Assembly: GCF_963675585.1 (NCBI RefSeq)
Contig: NZ_OY776411.1
Span: forward strand, 935,001-999,000
Length of the DNA stretch: 64,000 nucleotides
Direction of reading: 5' to 3'
Source: an uncultured Draconibacterium sp.
Lineage (GTDB): Bacteria; Bacteroidota; Bacteroidia; Bacteroidales; Prolixibacteraceae
Below are positions 54,548 to 63,879 of the stretch, one piece after another. The stretch's first letter is position 1, and each line of letters opens with the position of its first letter. The notes under the pieces are model-generated. The model saw only the letters and a program-made list of their open reading frames with translations, was not told where the DNA came from and searched no databases. The translations under genes and the position numbers were made by a program.

Positions 54548-54964
54548 TTAGTTTCTTAATCGTTTAATTCCATTCTTAATTAGTGGTACATTAAAGTTTA
54601 TCAAGAATCCCAATTCAATATCCATAAGTTTCATGTGGCTAAGTATTTGTGCTGTATAGACCGGATGCATTTCCATCACCGATTTTAATTCACAAATTAT
54701 CATATCTTCAACCAAAACATCTAAACGGAATCCTTCATCAAACTTAATTCCATCGTATTCTATTGGTACTGGAGTTTGCTGTTCAAATGACAAACCTGCT
54801 TTATCTAATTCATGACAGAAACATACTTCATATACTTTTTCCAATAGTCCAGGACCAAGATAATTATGAACTTTGAAAGCACAGTCAACTATAATTCGTG
54901 CAATTCTATCCAACTCATCTTCACGAATTGAAAAATTTGTTCCTCTTGGTACATATTCTGCCAT
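54548..54964 (-). CDS. GxxExxY protein
   Basis: 138 aa. The family motif GLLEKVY (G39, E42, Y45) is followed by CHELDKAGLSFEQQTPVPIE, FRLDVLVEDMIICELKSVME and a C-terminal INFNVPLIKNGIKRL. E-x-K and D positions recall a PD-(D/E)xK nuclease fold. Members occur in variable copy number between related strains and their function is unknown. It is inserted in the Bat operon and flanked on both sides by the same repeat family. Confidence 0.92.
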   Translation of the reverse strand: MAEYVPRGTNFSIREDELDRIARIIVDCAFKVHNYLGPGLLEKVYEVCFCHELDKAGLSFEQQTPVPIEYDGIKFDEGFRLDVLVEDMIICELKSVMEMHPVYTAQILSHMKLMDIELGFLINFNVPLIKNGIKRLRN

Positions 54965-55284
54965 AACTATTGTTTTACCACCAAGGCACTATCAACACCA
55001 AGTTTTTCTTCCAATATTCTTCTTAGTGTACTTAGTATCTTAGTGGATTACATTTCTGTTTTTATAATATCACCAATATTCACATTTATTTTTTTACCAC
55101 TAAGGCACAAAAAGCACCAAGTTTTTCTTCTAATATTCTTCTTAGTGTACTTGGTGTCTTAGTGGATTACATTTCTGTTTTTATAATATCACCAATATTC
55201 ACATTTATTTTTTTACCACTAAGGCACAAAAAGCACCAAGTTTTTCTTCTAATATTCTTCTTAGTGTCCTTAGTGTCTTAGTGG
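54965..55284. repeat. 119-bp tandem repeat array
   Basis: Two full 119-bp units (55047-55165 and 55166-55284) and a partial unit before them (from about 54970). Each contains ACCACTAAGGCACAAAAAGC and, inverted, CTTAGTGTCTTAGTGG, so each unit can fold on itself. It fills the gap between the GxxExxY gene and moxR; no gene lies here. Confidence 0.9.
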
Positions 55285-55293
55285 TTTATTTCT

Positions 55294-56259
55294 TCAAACC
55301 ACAGCAACAACCTTTAAAATCTCATCAATAACCTGATCAGGTCCAACTCCACCGGCGTTTGCCTCGTAACTCAAAATTAAACGATGTCGTAATACATCGT
55401 GGATTATTGCTCGGATATCATCGGGTTGAACAAAGTCACGATTATTAAGCCAGGCAACAACCCGCGCACATTTATCAAGGGCAATTGTTCCTCTGGGACT
55501 AGCGCCAAAATCAATCCACGAACCCAATTCTTCGTTGTATTTTTCGGGATAACGTGTGGCAAAAATCAAATCAACAATGTATTTTTCAGCAGATTCAGAC
55601 ACTTTAACGTTCTGAATTTCCTCTCGTGCCTTAAATACAATCTCCTGACTCAGTGCTTCGTTTTTGGTTTTGGGTACCGAAGTTTTTGTTTCATCACGAA
55701 CCAGTCTTAAAATCTGCGCTTCCGATTCCGAATTTGGATAATTGATTAATACCTTCATCAGAAAGCGGTCCATTTGCGCTTCCGGTAGAGGATAGGTTCC
55801 TTCCTGCTCAACCGGATTTTGCGTGGCAAGCACCATAAAAAGCGGTTCCATTTTATGTGTTTTTCCGGCTACCGAAACCTGTCGTTCTTCCATGGCCTCC
55901 AAAAGTGCAGCCTGTACTTTTGCCGGCGCACGGTTAATCTCGTCGGCCAAAACCAGGTTACTAAAAATCGGCCCGGGCTGAAACACAAATTTGTCGTCCA
56001 ATTCGGGTTGGTACACTTCCGATCCGGTAATATCGGAAGGCAACAAATCCGGCGTAAACTGTATTCTGCTTAACCCGGCTTCCAGTTCTTTTGCCAGGGC
56101 TTTTACTGCTCGTGTTTTAGCCAGACCGGGCAATCCTTCCAACAATAAATTACCGTTTGCGAGCAGCCCTATCAGAATTCGATCAACCAGCTTTTCCTGC
56201 CCAATAATGGATTGATTCATTCGGTATTGAAGCTCTTGAATATTTTTAAGTGTGCTCAT
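55294..56259 (-). CDS. MoxR family AAA+ ATPase
   Basis: 321 aa. Walker A EGLPGLAKT (41-49), Walker B LVLADEINRAPAKVQ, sensor ATQNPVEQEGTYPLPEAQMD, and a C-terminal lid with SPRGTIALDKCAR and VQPDDIRAIIHDVL. First gene of the Bat operon. MoxR ATPases act with VWA proteins as chaperones for maturation of other proteins. Confidence 0.95.
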   Translation of the reverse strand: MSTLKNIQELQYRMNQSIIGQEKLVDRILIGLLANGNLLLEGLPGLAKTRAVKALAKELEAGLSRIQFTPDLLPSDITGSEVYQPELDDKFVFQPGPIFSNLVLADEINRAPAKVQAALLEAMEERQVSVAGKTHKMEPLFMVLATQNPVEQEGTYPLPEAQMDRFLMKVLINYPNSESEAQILRLVRDETKTSVPKTKNEALSQEIVFKAREEIQNVKVSESAEKYIVDLIFATRYPEKYNEELGSWIDFGASPRGTIALDKCARVVAWLNNRDFVQPDDIRAIIHDVLRHRLILSYEANAGGVGPDQVIDEILKVVAVV

Positions 56260-56315
56260 TTCAACTTATTTTTAGTAAAAAGTAATTTTAACTTTCAGGT
56301 GGAATAAAAGAAGTA

Positions 56316-57125
56316 TTATTTGGGAAAAAGGAATACCACGACTGCTCTTACTCCTAAATCGGATTTTGTTCCATCAGGAGCTGACAAGTTTAAACGAGGC
56401 CCAACTACGAACTGCGATTTTTGCTTTCCTAAACTTGTAACCGCACTTAATGTAGGATTAAGCCAAACATTGGTGGTACTTGCTTCCCAGTTCTGAGTGA
56501 TTTCAAAATTGGCACCTATTCCGGCACCGGTTTTCCAGTTGAAGGCGAAAAAGGGTTGAAAGAACATCTGGTTAATATCGCTTCGGTTTTCATCCCCTGC
56601 AACGCTCCATATTTGGTTGATTAAAGCGCCGACAGTTATTCCCTTTGATTGATACAAAGCGACTGCAGTTGGCCCAATTCCAAACTTTTTAGTGATCAGG
56701 TAGTCATTGGTTCCATCGGGCAAAAGAAAAACCGGCCCGGCTCCCCAGGTCAGTCCGCCTTTGGAATTTGCCGGACTTAAAAAAGCACTCACCACTGCGT
56801 CGCCCAAACCCGATTCATGATTCCCATTTCCGGTAATATTGTATTGCGAAATTACGGGTTGCACCCATCTTGCAATGAGGTTTAATTTTTCGGAAAGACG
56901 AATTGGAATAACCGGTTGAATATTCAGTGTATTTCGTGAACCATTCAATTCTCCGATTCCTACATCTGTATTATTCTGAAATGGAACACTAATTAAACTG
57001 GCAATAGGATTCGATAATTTTTTTGCCAATTCTGCAGCATCTGATTTTTCAGCTTCCTGAGCAGAAATAAAATGAATAGAACCCAATAGAACAACGAAAA
57101 TTATTGCTACTACAAATTTCATCAT
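56316..57125 (-). CDS. Outer-membrane beta-barrel protein of the neuromedin U-like transporter group
   Basis: 269 aa with a signal peptide (ending FISAQ). SNPIASLISVPFQNNTDVGI, NIQPVIPIRLSEKLNLIAR, GLGDAVVSAFLSP and a terminal aromatic strand AVVVFLFPK match barrels labelled neuromedin U or transporter. Substrate unknown. Encoded 43 nt after the HAD gene, on the same strand as the sulfatase set. Confidence 0.85.
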   Translation of the reverse strand: MMKFVVAIIFVVLLGSIHFISAQEAEKSDAAELAKKLSNPIASLISVPFQNNTDVGIGELNGSRNTLNIQPVIPIRLSEKLNLIARWVQPVISQYNITGNGNHESGLGDAVVSAFLSPANSKGGLTWGAGPVFLLPDGTNDYLITKKFGIGPTAVALYQSKGITVGALINQIWSVAGDENRSDINQMFFQPFFAFNWKTGAGIGANFEITQNWEASTTNVWLNPTLSAVTSLGKQKSQFVVGPRLNLSAPDGTKSDLGVRAVVVFLFPK

Positions 57126-57168
57126 TTTGTTAGATATTATAAATTCGAAGACTTAATCCAATTACTTG

Positions 57169-58167
57169 TTATTCTGCAAAAATCTCCTTGAAATCATTCT
57201 TCATACTAACAACAAACCAACCTTTTTCGGCAGCATCTTTTATTGCATTTTCAGTACCATGCATATACGTATATTCACGTACTTCATCGTCGTGGTGTAC
57301 CAAAATAGCCATCGATGGACCACGGCCAGAAAGTGTGTATTCCATCATTTGGTAATCGCCATCGCTGTTACCGGCAGCAAAAATTGGTTTCCGGCCAATG
57401 TGTAATTCTATGTTAACCGGTTTAACTTGTTTGTCGTTATTTGAACTAATTTCTGCTTCCCGTTCAATGTAAATTCCGGAATCATTAGAAATGTATTTGC
57501 AGTTGACACTGGTACCTACCACATTTTCCTTCGGAATATTGTAAATTTCTTCTGACACAGTTCTCACCGATGTTATTTCCCCGCCGGTTACGATGTACAC
57601 ATTAAAGCAGTTGGCTTGCAAATAACCAACCAATTCAACCATTGGCGAATAGGTTACTTCCTTTAAAGGCCGATTGTATTTTCTGTGTTTTACTGTTGAA
57701 AGCGTTTCATAGACAAAAGTTTTGTAATCCTCTTCCTTTTGTCCTTTGTGAGCCGCAAAAAGTTTAGTGGCCAACTCTGCCGTTCCCAAATCTTTTAATA
57801 CAGCTAAATTATCTTCGGCAATAGCACTGTATATTCTATCGTCTTTCCATTCAGGTCTTTCGGGGAATACTTTCTTTATGTATGCGAGTTCAATTTCCAC
57901 CGGAATATACAGCGGCTTTTCGTTCCATAATGTACCGTCGTTATCAAAAACGGCAATCCGTTCTTTTACAGGAACAAAATCAGCCGAATTTTCGTCGGTA
58001 ACTTTTTCAACAAATTCAACAATTGCAGTTTTTACTTCCGAGTTGTTCCACAACGACAGTGGCTCTTGTGTAGTATCTGTATTATCAGCAGGTTTATTTT
58101 CGACTGTTGTTTGGCACGAAAACAGAAACACTGAAAGAATAATTAAAAGAGTAAGTTGTTTTAGCAT
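57169..58167 (-). CDS. Exported HAD family phosphatase lipoprotein
   Basis: 332 aa from the ATG at 58167 (a second ATG is two codons upstream). Lipobox LFSC. HAD motif I FDNDGTLWN with the nucleophile aspartate, motif II in YIVTGGEI, and motif IV FAAGNSDGDYQM. Probably a periplasmic or surface phosphatase. It sits between the sulfatase and the barrel gene; clusters of this composition are seen in marine bacteria. Confidence 0.9.
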   Translation of the reverse strand: MLKQLTLLIILSVFLFSCQTTVENKPADNTDTTQEPLSLWNNSEVKTAIVEFVEKVTDENSADFVPVKERIAVFDNDGTLWNEKPLYIPVEIELAYIKKVFPERPEWKDDRIYSAIAEDNLAVLKDLGTAELATKLFAAHKGQKEEDYKTFVYETLSTVKHRKYNRPLKEVTYSPMVELVGYLQANCFNVYIVTGGEITSVRTVSEEIYNIPKENVVGTSVNCKYISNDSGIYIEREAEISSNNDKQVKPVNIELHIGRKPIFAAGNSDGDYQMMEYTLSGRGPSMAILVHHDDEVREYTYMHGTENAIKDAAEKGWFVVSMKNDFKEIFAE

Positions 58168-58252
58168 GATCATTAGTTTTATCGGAATAGAAAAGTCGAA
58201 TAAAGAAATTGGCTACCCATAAGATAGCCAATTCAATATTTCATTCTACTGT

Positions 58253-59809
58253 TTACTGTGCATTCGGATGTGACTGCAATGACTGTACTACCTTATCGAT
58301 ACCAAGCGATGAACCCGATACCGGTGGATAATCTTTAAAGGTTGCTAAAAACTTACCCACTACATCTTGTGCCGGAACAAACAGCCACATATTATCGGCA
58401 TACCAGCGTGTATAAAGTGCTGACTCCCATGAAACTTCGTACGGATCTGCCCTCAAATTAATGGCAAGTGGCCATGAAGGTTGTTTTCTGTACCCCTCGT
58501 TTATTGATCCTTCCATAATGGTAAAGTGTAATTTCCAGTCGTTGTAGCGAACTGCATTCAAATTACCGTTGGCATCGAAATAAAAGATTTCCTTGCGTGG
58601 ATTCTCTTTTACTTCTCCTTTCCAGAAAGGCAACAAATTATATCCATCCAAATGAACATTAAAGTTTTTATTGCCAGCCTGATGACCTTTTAACAATTTT
58701 TCTTTAATGTTTGGTTCTCCGGCTGCAGCAAGTATGGATGGCAGCATATCTTCGTGCGAGTGAATATCATTTGAAATGGTTCCCGGTTTAATTACGCCCG
58801 GCCATTTAATGGCACATGGCACACGGAAACCACCTTCCCAGGTTGATCCTTTTTCGCCGGCAAATGGTGTTGTTCCACCATCGGGCCAGGTAAACTTCTC
58901 AGCTCCATTATCCGTTGAATACATAATCATGGTATTATCATAAATACCCAGCTCTTCCAATTTTGCGAGAACACGACCAATTGCCTTATCGTGCTCAACC
59001 ATACCATCAGGATAAAGTCCAATTCCGGTAACTCCTTCCGATTCAGGTTTCAGGTGAGTCCAAACATGCATGCGGGTAGCACTTAACCAAACAAAAAACG
59101 GTTTCCCTTCATTGTGTGCTTTTTCAATAAAAGCAATGGCAGCATCGGTAAATTCATCGTCAGCTGTTTCCATTCTTTTACGGGTCATTGGGCCTGTGTC
59201 TTCAATTTTCCCGTCTGAATAAGAATGCAATACTCCTCGCGGACCATACTTTTTATGAAATTCAGGATCTTTTGGGTAATAATATGTTTCAGGTTCTTCT
59301 TCAGCATTTAAGTGATAAAGATTTCCAAAAAACTCATCAAATCCATGATTGGTTGGAAGGTGTTCGTCACGATCTCCCAAATGGTTTTTACCAAACTGAC
59401 CAGATGTGTAACCGAGTGGTTTTAAAAGCTCGGCAATGGTTACCTGATTTTCCTGAATACCTTGTTTGGCACCGGGCATTCCAATGGTTAGCAAACCTGT
59501 TCGGAAAGGATGTTGCCCCAAAATAAAGGAAGCCCGACCTGCAGTACACGATTGTTGCGCGTACCAGTCGGTAAACATGGCACCTTCGTTTGCAATGCGA
59601 TCGATGTTGGGTGTTTTGTAGCCCATCATTCCGTGATTGTACTTACTAATATTGGCCCAGCCAATATCGTCTCCCCAAATTACAAGGAAATTGGGTTTTT
59701 CAGTGTTTTGTGCTTCTGCCTTTTGCATGGGAGCAAAAGCAACCAGAACCAGCCCAAACATGGCAATCCATAAAGCTGTCAAATTCATTTGTGTTTTCAC
59801 TTTTTTCAT
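58253..59809 (-). CDS. Arylsulfatase family protein
   Basis: 518 aa with a signal peptide (about 1-34). Type I sulfatase: NFLVIWGDDIGW metal site, and the formylglycine motif C88-T-A-G-R92 in QQSCTAGRASF, where cysteine would be converted to formylglycine. Further metal and active-site residues lie in KNHLGD and STDNGAEKF. C-terminal half includes a DANGNLNAVRYNDWKLHF substrate-side segment. Exported, so it needs a maturase acting before or after export; a candidate follows upstream in transcription. Confidence 0.93.
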   Translation of the reverse strand: MKKVKTQMNLTALWIAMFGLVLVAFAPMQKAEAQNTEKPNFLVIWGDDIGWANISKYNHGMMGYKTPNIDRIANEGAMFTDWYAQQSCTAGRASFILGQHPFRTGLLTIGMPGAKQGIQENQVTIAELLKPLGYTSGQFGKNHLGDRDEHLPTNHGFDEFFGNLYHLNAEEEPETYYYPKDPEFHKKYGPRGVLHSYSDGKIEDTGPMTRKRMETADDEFTDAAIAFIEKAHNEGKPFFVWLSATRMHVWTHLKPESEGVTGIGLYPDGMVEHDKAIGRVLAKLEELGIYDNTMIMYSTDNGAEKFTWPDGGTTPFAGEKGSTWEGGFRVPCAIKWPGVIKPGTISNDIHSHEDMLPSILAAAGEPNIKEKLLKGHQAGNKNFNVHLDGYNLLPFWKGEVKENPRKEIFYFDANGNLNAVRYNDWKLHFTIMEGSINEGYRKQPSWPLAINLRADPYEVSWESALYTRWYADNMWLFVPAQDVVGKFLATFKDYPPVSGSSLGIDKVVQSLQSHPNAQ

Positions 59810-59963
59810 ACGTTTTAATTTAAATTATCTGGGTTTTTGTATTGGTTATTCAAGTTAAGACATTTATGTATTAAAGTCCAATTTATTAAACATATAATTT
59901 TAGAAACACACATTGAATGGAAAAGTTTAGTTCACAGCACCTTAATATGATATTATTGATTAT

Positions 59964-61103
59964 TTACTGTACATCTTTCACACATCGAAACCCGGTATGA
60001 CTCATGCCCGAATCTACCTCTCCTGGCATTCTGGCAGCAACCCGATAACTCGAGCAATAGCTATCGTTACATAAAAAAGAGCCTCCCCTGATTGTTTTTC
60101 TTTTTTCGTATTCATTGCGGCTATCGAAACTTTTTTCAGGTCCCTTCGGATTTAAAGTTACTTCATCAGCAGGTAGTGTTTTATAATAATTCATATCGTA
60201 CCAGTCAGAGGTCCACTCCCAAACATTTCCTGCCATATCATACAAATTATATCCATTGGGCGAGTAGGTCATTATTGGTGCTGTGGCAAAAAATCCATCC
60301 TTTTGAGTATTTACATTGGGGAAACTGCCTTGCCACGAATTTGCTTTGGGTAAACCTTTCTCAATGTGTTCGTCACCCCAGGGATAAATAGCGTTTTGTA
60401 AGCCCCCGCGAGCAGCATATTCCCATTCAGCTTCTGTTGGCAGACGTTTGCCGGCCCACTGGCAATAAGCAATGGCATCGTTATAACAAATGTGCACTAC
60501 CGGATGATTTTCTAATCCATCAATGCTGCTTCCGGGCCCTTCGGGATGTTTCCAGTTTGCTCCTTTGGTCCAGGTCCACCATTGCGAATAATCGTTTAAT
60601 CCTACCTGATAATTGGGAGGAGTAAACACCATTGATCCGGCCACCAACAAACTATCGTGAGGTTTTGGAGTTCCCGGAGGGAGTTGAGTTCGCATCACTT
60701 CCCAATCAACATCCTTTTCGGCAACCGTTACATATCCTGTTTCGTTAACAAATTTTTTGAACTGGGCGTTGGTAACCTCGTGCATATCCATCCAAAAACT
60801 GCTAACACTTACCGGATGTTTGGGATATTCATCAGCGCGAGCCTGATTATTGTCGGCTCCCATTTCAAAAGTTCCTCCATCAATAAAAACCATTTCTTCG
60901 GTTCCTGAAGGTTTGGTTTTAAGGGCTAAAGTATCGGGTTCTGGTAAAAACCTTCTTTTTGAATCGATTTTACAACACGACAATTCCACTGTATCTATTT
61001 GAACTTTAGGCTGTGAAACTGATTTATCTGTTTTTTTAGAATTACAAGCAAGGAAAAAAAACAATATGGAAATAACTGAAACGAATCGAATGTACTTTTT
61101 CAT
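59964..61103 (-). CDS. Exported formylglycine-generating enzyme (FGE/SUMF1) lipoprotein
   Basis: 379 aa. Lipoprotein signal with lipobox FLAC (Cys20). FGE-fold: FIDGGTFEMGADNNQARADE, HEVTNAQFKKFVNETGYVTV, AKRLPTEAEWEYAARGGLQN, NVWEWTSDWY. The C-terminal RGGSFLCNDSYCSSYRVAAR carries C345 and C350, the pair that binds copper in genuine FGE and that most SUMF1-domain relatives lack. FGE oxidises the cysteine of the sulfatase motif using oxygen and Cu(I). It lies 154 nt before the sulfatase gene. Being exported is unusual for a bacterial FGE. Confidence 0.88.
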   Translation of the reverse strand: MKKYIRFVSVISILFFFLACNSKKTDKSVSQPKVQIDTVELSCCKIDSKRRFLPEPDTLALKTKPSGTEEMVFIDGGTFEMGADNNQARADEYPKHPVSVSSFWMDMHEVTNAQFKKFVNETGYVTVAEKDVDWEVMRTQLPPGTPKPHDSLLVAGSMVFTPPNYQVGLNDYSQWWTWTKGANWKHPEGPGSSIDGLENHPVVHICYNDAIAYCQWAGKRLPTEAEWEYAARGGLQNAIYPWGDEHIEKGLPKANSWQGSFPNVNTQKDGFFATAPIMTYSPNGYNLYDMAGNVWEWTSDWYDMNYYKTLPADEVTLNPKGPEKSFDSRNEYEKRKTIRGGSFLCNDSYCSSYRVAARMPGEVDSGMSHTGFRCVKDVQ

Positions 61104-61486
61104 ATGAAAAACATTTACATCGAATAATAACCATCAACTCACAAAAAAGGTTTATTTGTCTTTTTTTAGTTTAACTAAAAAAGAGACTGGTTCAGCAACC
61201 AGCCCCTCTGAATGTGTAATTCTTAATGTGGTGTTCTATATACAGCACTTAAGATGTTTAACAAGAACAAGATACAAAATCTTGGTTAAAAAACACGCTC
61301 AAGGCCAACATAATTGCCTGAAAACTAGTATTTAACAAAATATTACATGCATATAAATAGCTTATGTTTGATACCTGACAATACTAGTCGCATTATATTA
61401 TCTCCCGTATTTATGTCATAGATATATACCCGATTCAATGAAGAATGTTACTGAAAAACAAATTTGTGTTTCCTCATTTTTTATCA
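61104..61486. other. 383-bp intergenic region
   Basis: No gene. Holds the terminator-like hairpin at 61176-61209 and otherwise AT-rich sequence. Promoter for the FGE gene was not identified. Confidence 0.5.
61176..61209 (-). terminator. Terminator of the 61487-63765 genes
   Basis: CTGGTT/AACCAG hairpin (61187-61202) extended by GAG/CTC, with a minus-strand T run at 61182-61177. It lies 280 nt after the last stop, so it may end a long 3' leader. Confidence 0.6.
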
Positions 61487-62233
61487 TTAAAAAGTATATC
61501 CAACGGTTAGTCCGTAACGAAAAGAAACGGTGGTAAATTGAGTTTTAGCATCCCTAACATCAAATTGGAAATCGCCGTTTATCAAATCATAAACACTAAA
61601 ATTTTTAAGTGCTTCATTTAAATCATCATAAAACTCATCGGGAAGAAACTCTTTGAAATCCAACTTGTATTTTTGATTACTTGTTCCAGGTCCCAATATC
61701 AAAAAATCAACATTGATTCTTTTGGTTACGGCTAACTTATAACCAACCATCAGGCCTAGCGACAAAATTCTCATTTTAGCGTCCAGGTTTATCGGATATG
61801 CTTTTTCGTTCTTGTTTATATACGTCCCGTTTATATTCGAATTAAAATGAAAATACTTGGAATACGCCCCAAAATAAAAACCATCGAGTTGATACTGCTG
61901 AGTTTTATTTAGATAATACCGCACGTCAGGAATCAATTTAAATCCGGAATAAGTTATATCTCCCGTTTTAATTTGTTCCCTGTCAATACCCGAAATACTA
62001 AGCAAACCATTTTTACCTTTCAGAGCAGTTCCCATACCAACCGAAATGTGTGAACCCAGTTTTCGTTCGTACCTAAACTGGTAACTACCATCAATTAAGT
62101 CAGTTACCACCAGACTTATTTCATTCAGCCTTTGTTTAGAGTCATCAACTACCACAGTGTCGATTTTACTTTTTTGGGCATAAATCAATTGTCCCATTAA
62201 AAGCATCAGAAAAACGAATCTTAGTTTCTTCAT
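61487..62233 (-). CDS. Outer-membrane beta-barrel protein of unknown function
   Basis: 248 aa with a signal peptide (ending IYAQ). Mature segment NEISLVVTDLIDGSYQFRYE, GMGTALKGKNG and terminal strand SFRYGLTVGYTF indicate a barrel. Gene follows the FadL-like gene by 8 nt. Confidence 0.82.
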   Translation of the reverse strand: MKKLRFVFLMLLMGQLIYAQKSKIDTVVVDDSKQRLNEISLVVTDLIDGSYQFRYERKLGSHISVGMGTALKGKNGLLSISGIDREQIKTGDITYSGFKLIPDVRYYLNKTQQYQLDGFYFGAYSKYFHFNSNINGTYINKNEKAYPINLDAKMRILSLGLMVGYKLAVTKRINVDFLILGPGTSNQKYKLDFKEFLPDEFYDDLNEALKNFSVYDLINGDFQFDVRDAKTQFTTVSFRYGLTVGYTF

Positions 62234-62241
62234 GATTTATT

Positions 62242-63765
62242 TTAGTTTTCTTTTCTACTGAAATTAAAAGTGGCTCCAAAATAGATACTTATTGAATGTA
62301 GAACAGCATCCATATTATTTTGTTTTACTCCCTGAAGTGCAGTTCCATTATCGGCATTATATTCTATTGCTTCGTTCAAATTTACAAACTGTTTTTGATT
62401 TTTGTCAATACCAAAAGTGTATTGAATTCCGGCCATTAAATCCTGCCCTTTCACTTTTGTTGTAATTCCTCCATTAAAGTGGTATTTATTTAAGCGAAAG
62501 CTTTTTAAGGTTCTGCTCTCCAATAATGGATGATAATCCAATCCTTTCCGGTAATTAAAATCAGTTCTGATTCCACCCATTACCGTAGTTATTTTATTTT
62601 TTGTCCAACGATAACCAAAGGCGGCATTTAAAATTGGTTTTGCTCCCCAAACAAACGAAAGCCATTCGTCATACAAACCAACAATCAACGGATCACCGTT
62701 TATTATTTCATAGTTTTCCTGAGCATCAACCATTCGATACGGTTTTATCCCTGCAAAATATTCGATGGTAGAATAAACTACTCGTGTTTGATCGTGATTC
62801 TTCCAGGTTGCACCAAGCGCAATCGACAACGGACTTTTGTAGGCACTTGTAATGTCTTGTTTTTCGGCAAAATCAGCAATCAGATAATCTGTAACCCGCA
62901 TATTTGTTGTAGGATCGTAAATGTTACTCTGACTTTTTTTACGTGCCGCTCTTTTTCCATCGGAATACAAACCCACTGAAGGCGTTGAAATATTTATACC
63001 CAAACTCACATTTTCAAGTTTGTAAATCAATCCAAGCTTCCAGAGCAAACGATAGTTATTAAATTTCACAAATTCTTGTTCTTTGTATTGGGCGGTATAA
63101 TAAGAATCATCAGGGGTATACGAACTATAATTCAGTGGCCCTGCCTCAATATCAACCATATAGGAATAACTCAGCGTTCGGAACGAAGCAAACATACTAA
63201 TTCCAAAATACAAGTCCGGATTGATTTTATACGCCCCACCCACTCCGATCCAGTCATCGCGGTATTTGTTATTGTATGAATAAAAAGCATTGTAACGATC
63301 TTTACCGGGGTTACTGCTCAGAATGTCCATTTCTTTATCAACACTACTAAAATCTTCCAGCTGATAGTTTTCGTTATTCAAAAAAGCAAACTCCAAACTC
63401 CAATTCCGTTTTTTTTGAGGCTTCAACATATAGGAAACAAACCTCGGAACAACAACAAAGCGGGTTGTAAAAAATTCAATATCGTTTCCCCAAGCATTGG
63501 AAGCATTGAAAATATCAAACGAAAACAAACTGGCATTTACCGATAAATTGGACTGTTCGATTTCTGAAATACCGGCCGGATTATAAAAGATGGAAGCTGC
63601 CCGGGCATCACCGCCAACCACAGCACCAGAAATAAGTGAAGACTCTTCGTTAAAATTTCGTGACCAATGATTACCCGACTGCCCCACACTATAGTACGGC
63701 AATGCAAAGAAGCATATAACGAGAAGAGATGTGAATAGAATTCTGAGCTTTTTATTGTTCATCAA
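62242..63765 (-). CDS. OmpP1/FadL-like outer-membrane protein
   Basis: 507 aa with a signal peptide (about 1-29). N-terminal hatch-like segment EESSLISGAVVGGDARAASI followed by FYNPAGISE, the typical FadL-group phrase, then long barrel strands. FadL-type proteins carry hydrophobic molecules across the outer membrane. Substrate unknown. Upstream gene of a two-gene unit. Confidence 0.82.
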   Translation of the reverse strand: MMNNKKLRILFTSLLVICFFALPYYSVGQSGNHWSRNFNEESSLISGAVVGGDARAASIFYNPAGISEIEQSNLSVNASLFSFDIFNASNAWGNDIEFFTTRFVVVPRFVSYMLKPQKKRNWSLEFAFLNNENYQLEDFSSVDKEMDILSSNPGKDRYNAFYSYNNKYRDDWIGVGGAYKINPDLYFGISMFASFRTLSYSYMVDIEAGPLNYSSYTPDDSYYTAQYKEQEFVKFNNYRLLWKLGLIYKLENVSLGINISTPSVGLYSDGKRAARKKSQSNIYDPTTNMRVTDYLIADFAEKQDITSAYKSPLSIALGATWKNHDQTRVVYSTIEYFAGIKPYRMVDAQENYEIINGDPLIVGLYDEWLSFVWGAKPILNAAFGYRWTKNKITTVMGGIRTDFNYRKGLDYHPLLESRTLKSFRLNKYHFNGGITTKVKGQDLMAGIQYTFGIDKNQKQFVNLNEAIEYNADNGTALQGVKQNNMDAVLHSISIYFGATFNFSRKEN

Positions 63766-63852
63766 ACTTTTATTGGTTTAAGAAAAATAATTCTCTGTAA
63801 ATTCTTTGTAAGGTAAGTTTTTTATGATTTTAAGTCAACTATATAAACGAAG

Positions 63853-63879
63853 AAAGGGCAGTTCAACAACTGCCCTTTT
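63853..63879. terminator. Terminator-like hairpin near the right edge
   Basis: AAAGGGCAGTT (63853-63863) and AACTGCCCTTT (63868-63878) are perfect complements around a 4-nt loop. It lies 87 nt before the FadL-like start, so it probably ends a gene beyond the window. Confidence 0.75.

Noticed and set aside
54965-55284. CRISPR-like array
   Set aside because: Units are 119 bp head to tail, with no unique spacers.
59964-61103. Generic SUMF1-domain lipoprotein without catalytic role
   Set aside because: Both cysteines of the copper site are present in the correct C-x4-C arrangement, so a genuine FGE is more likely.
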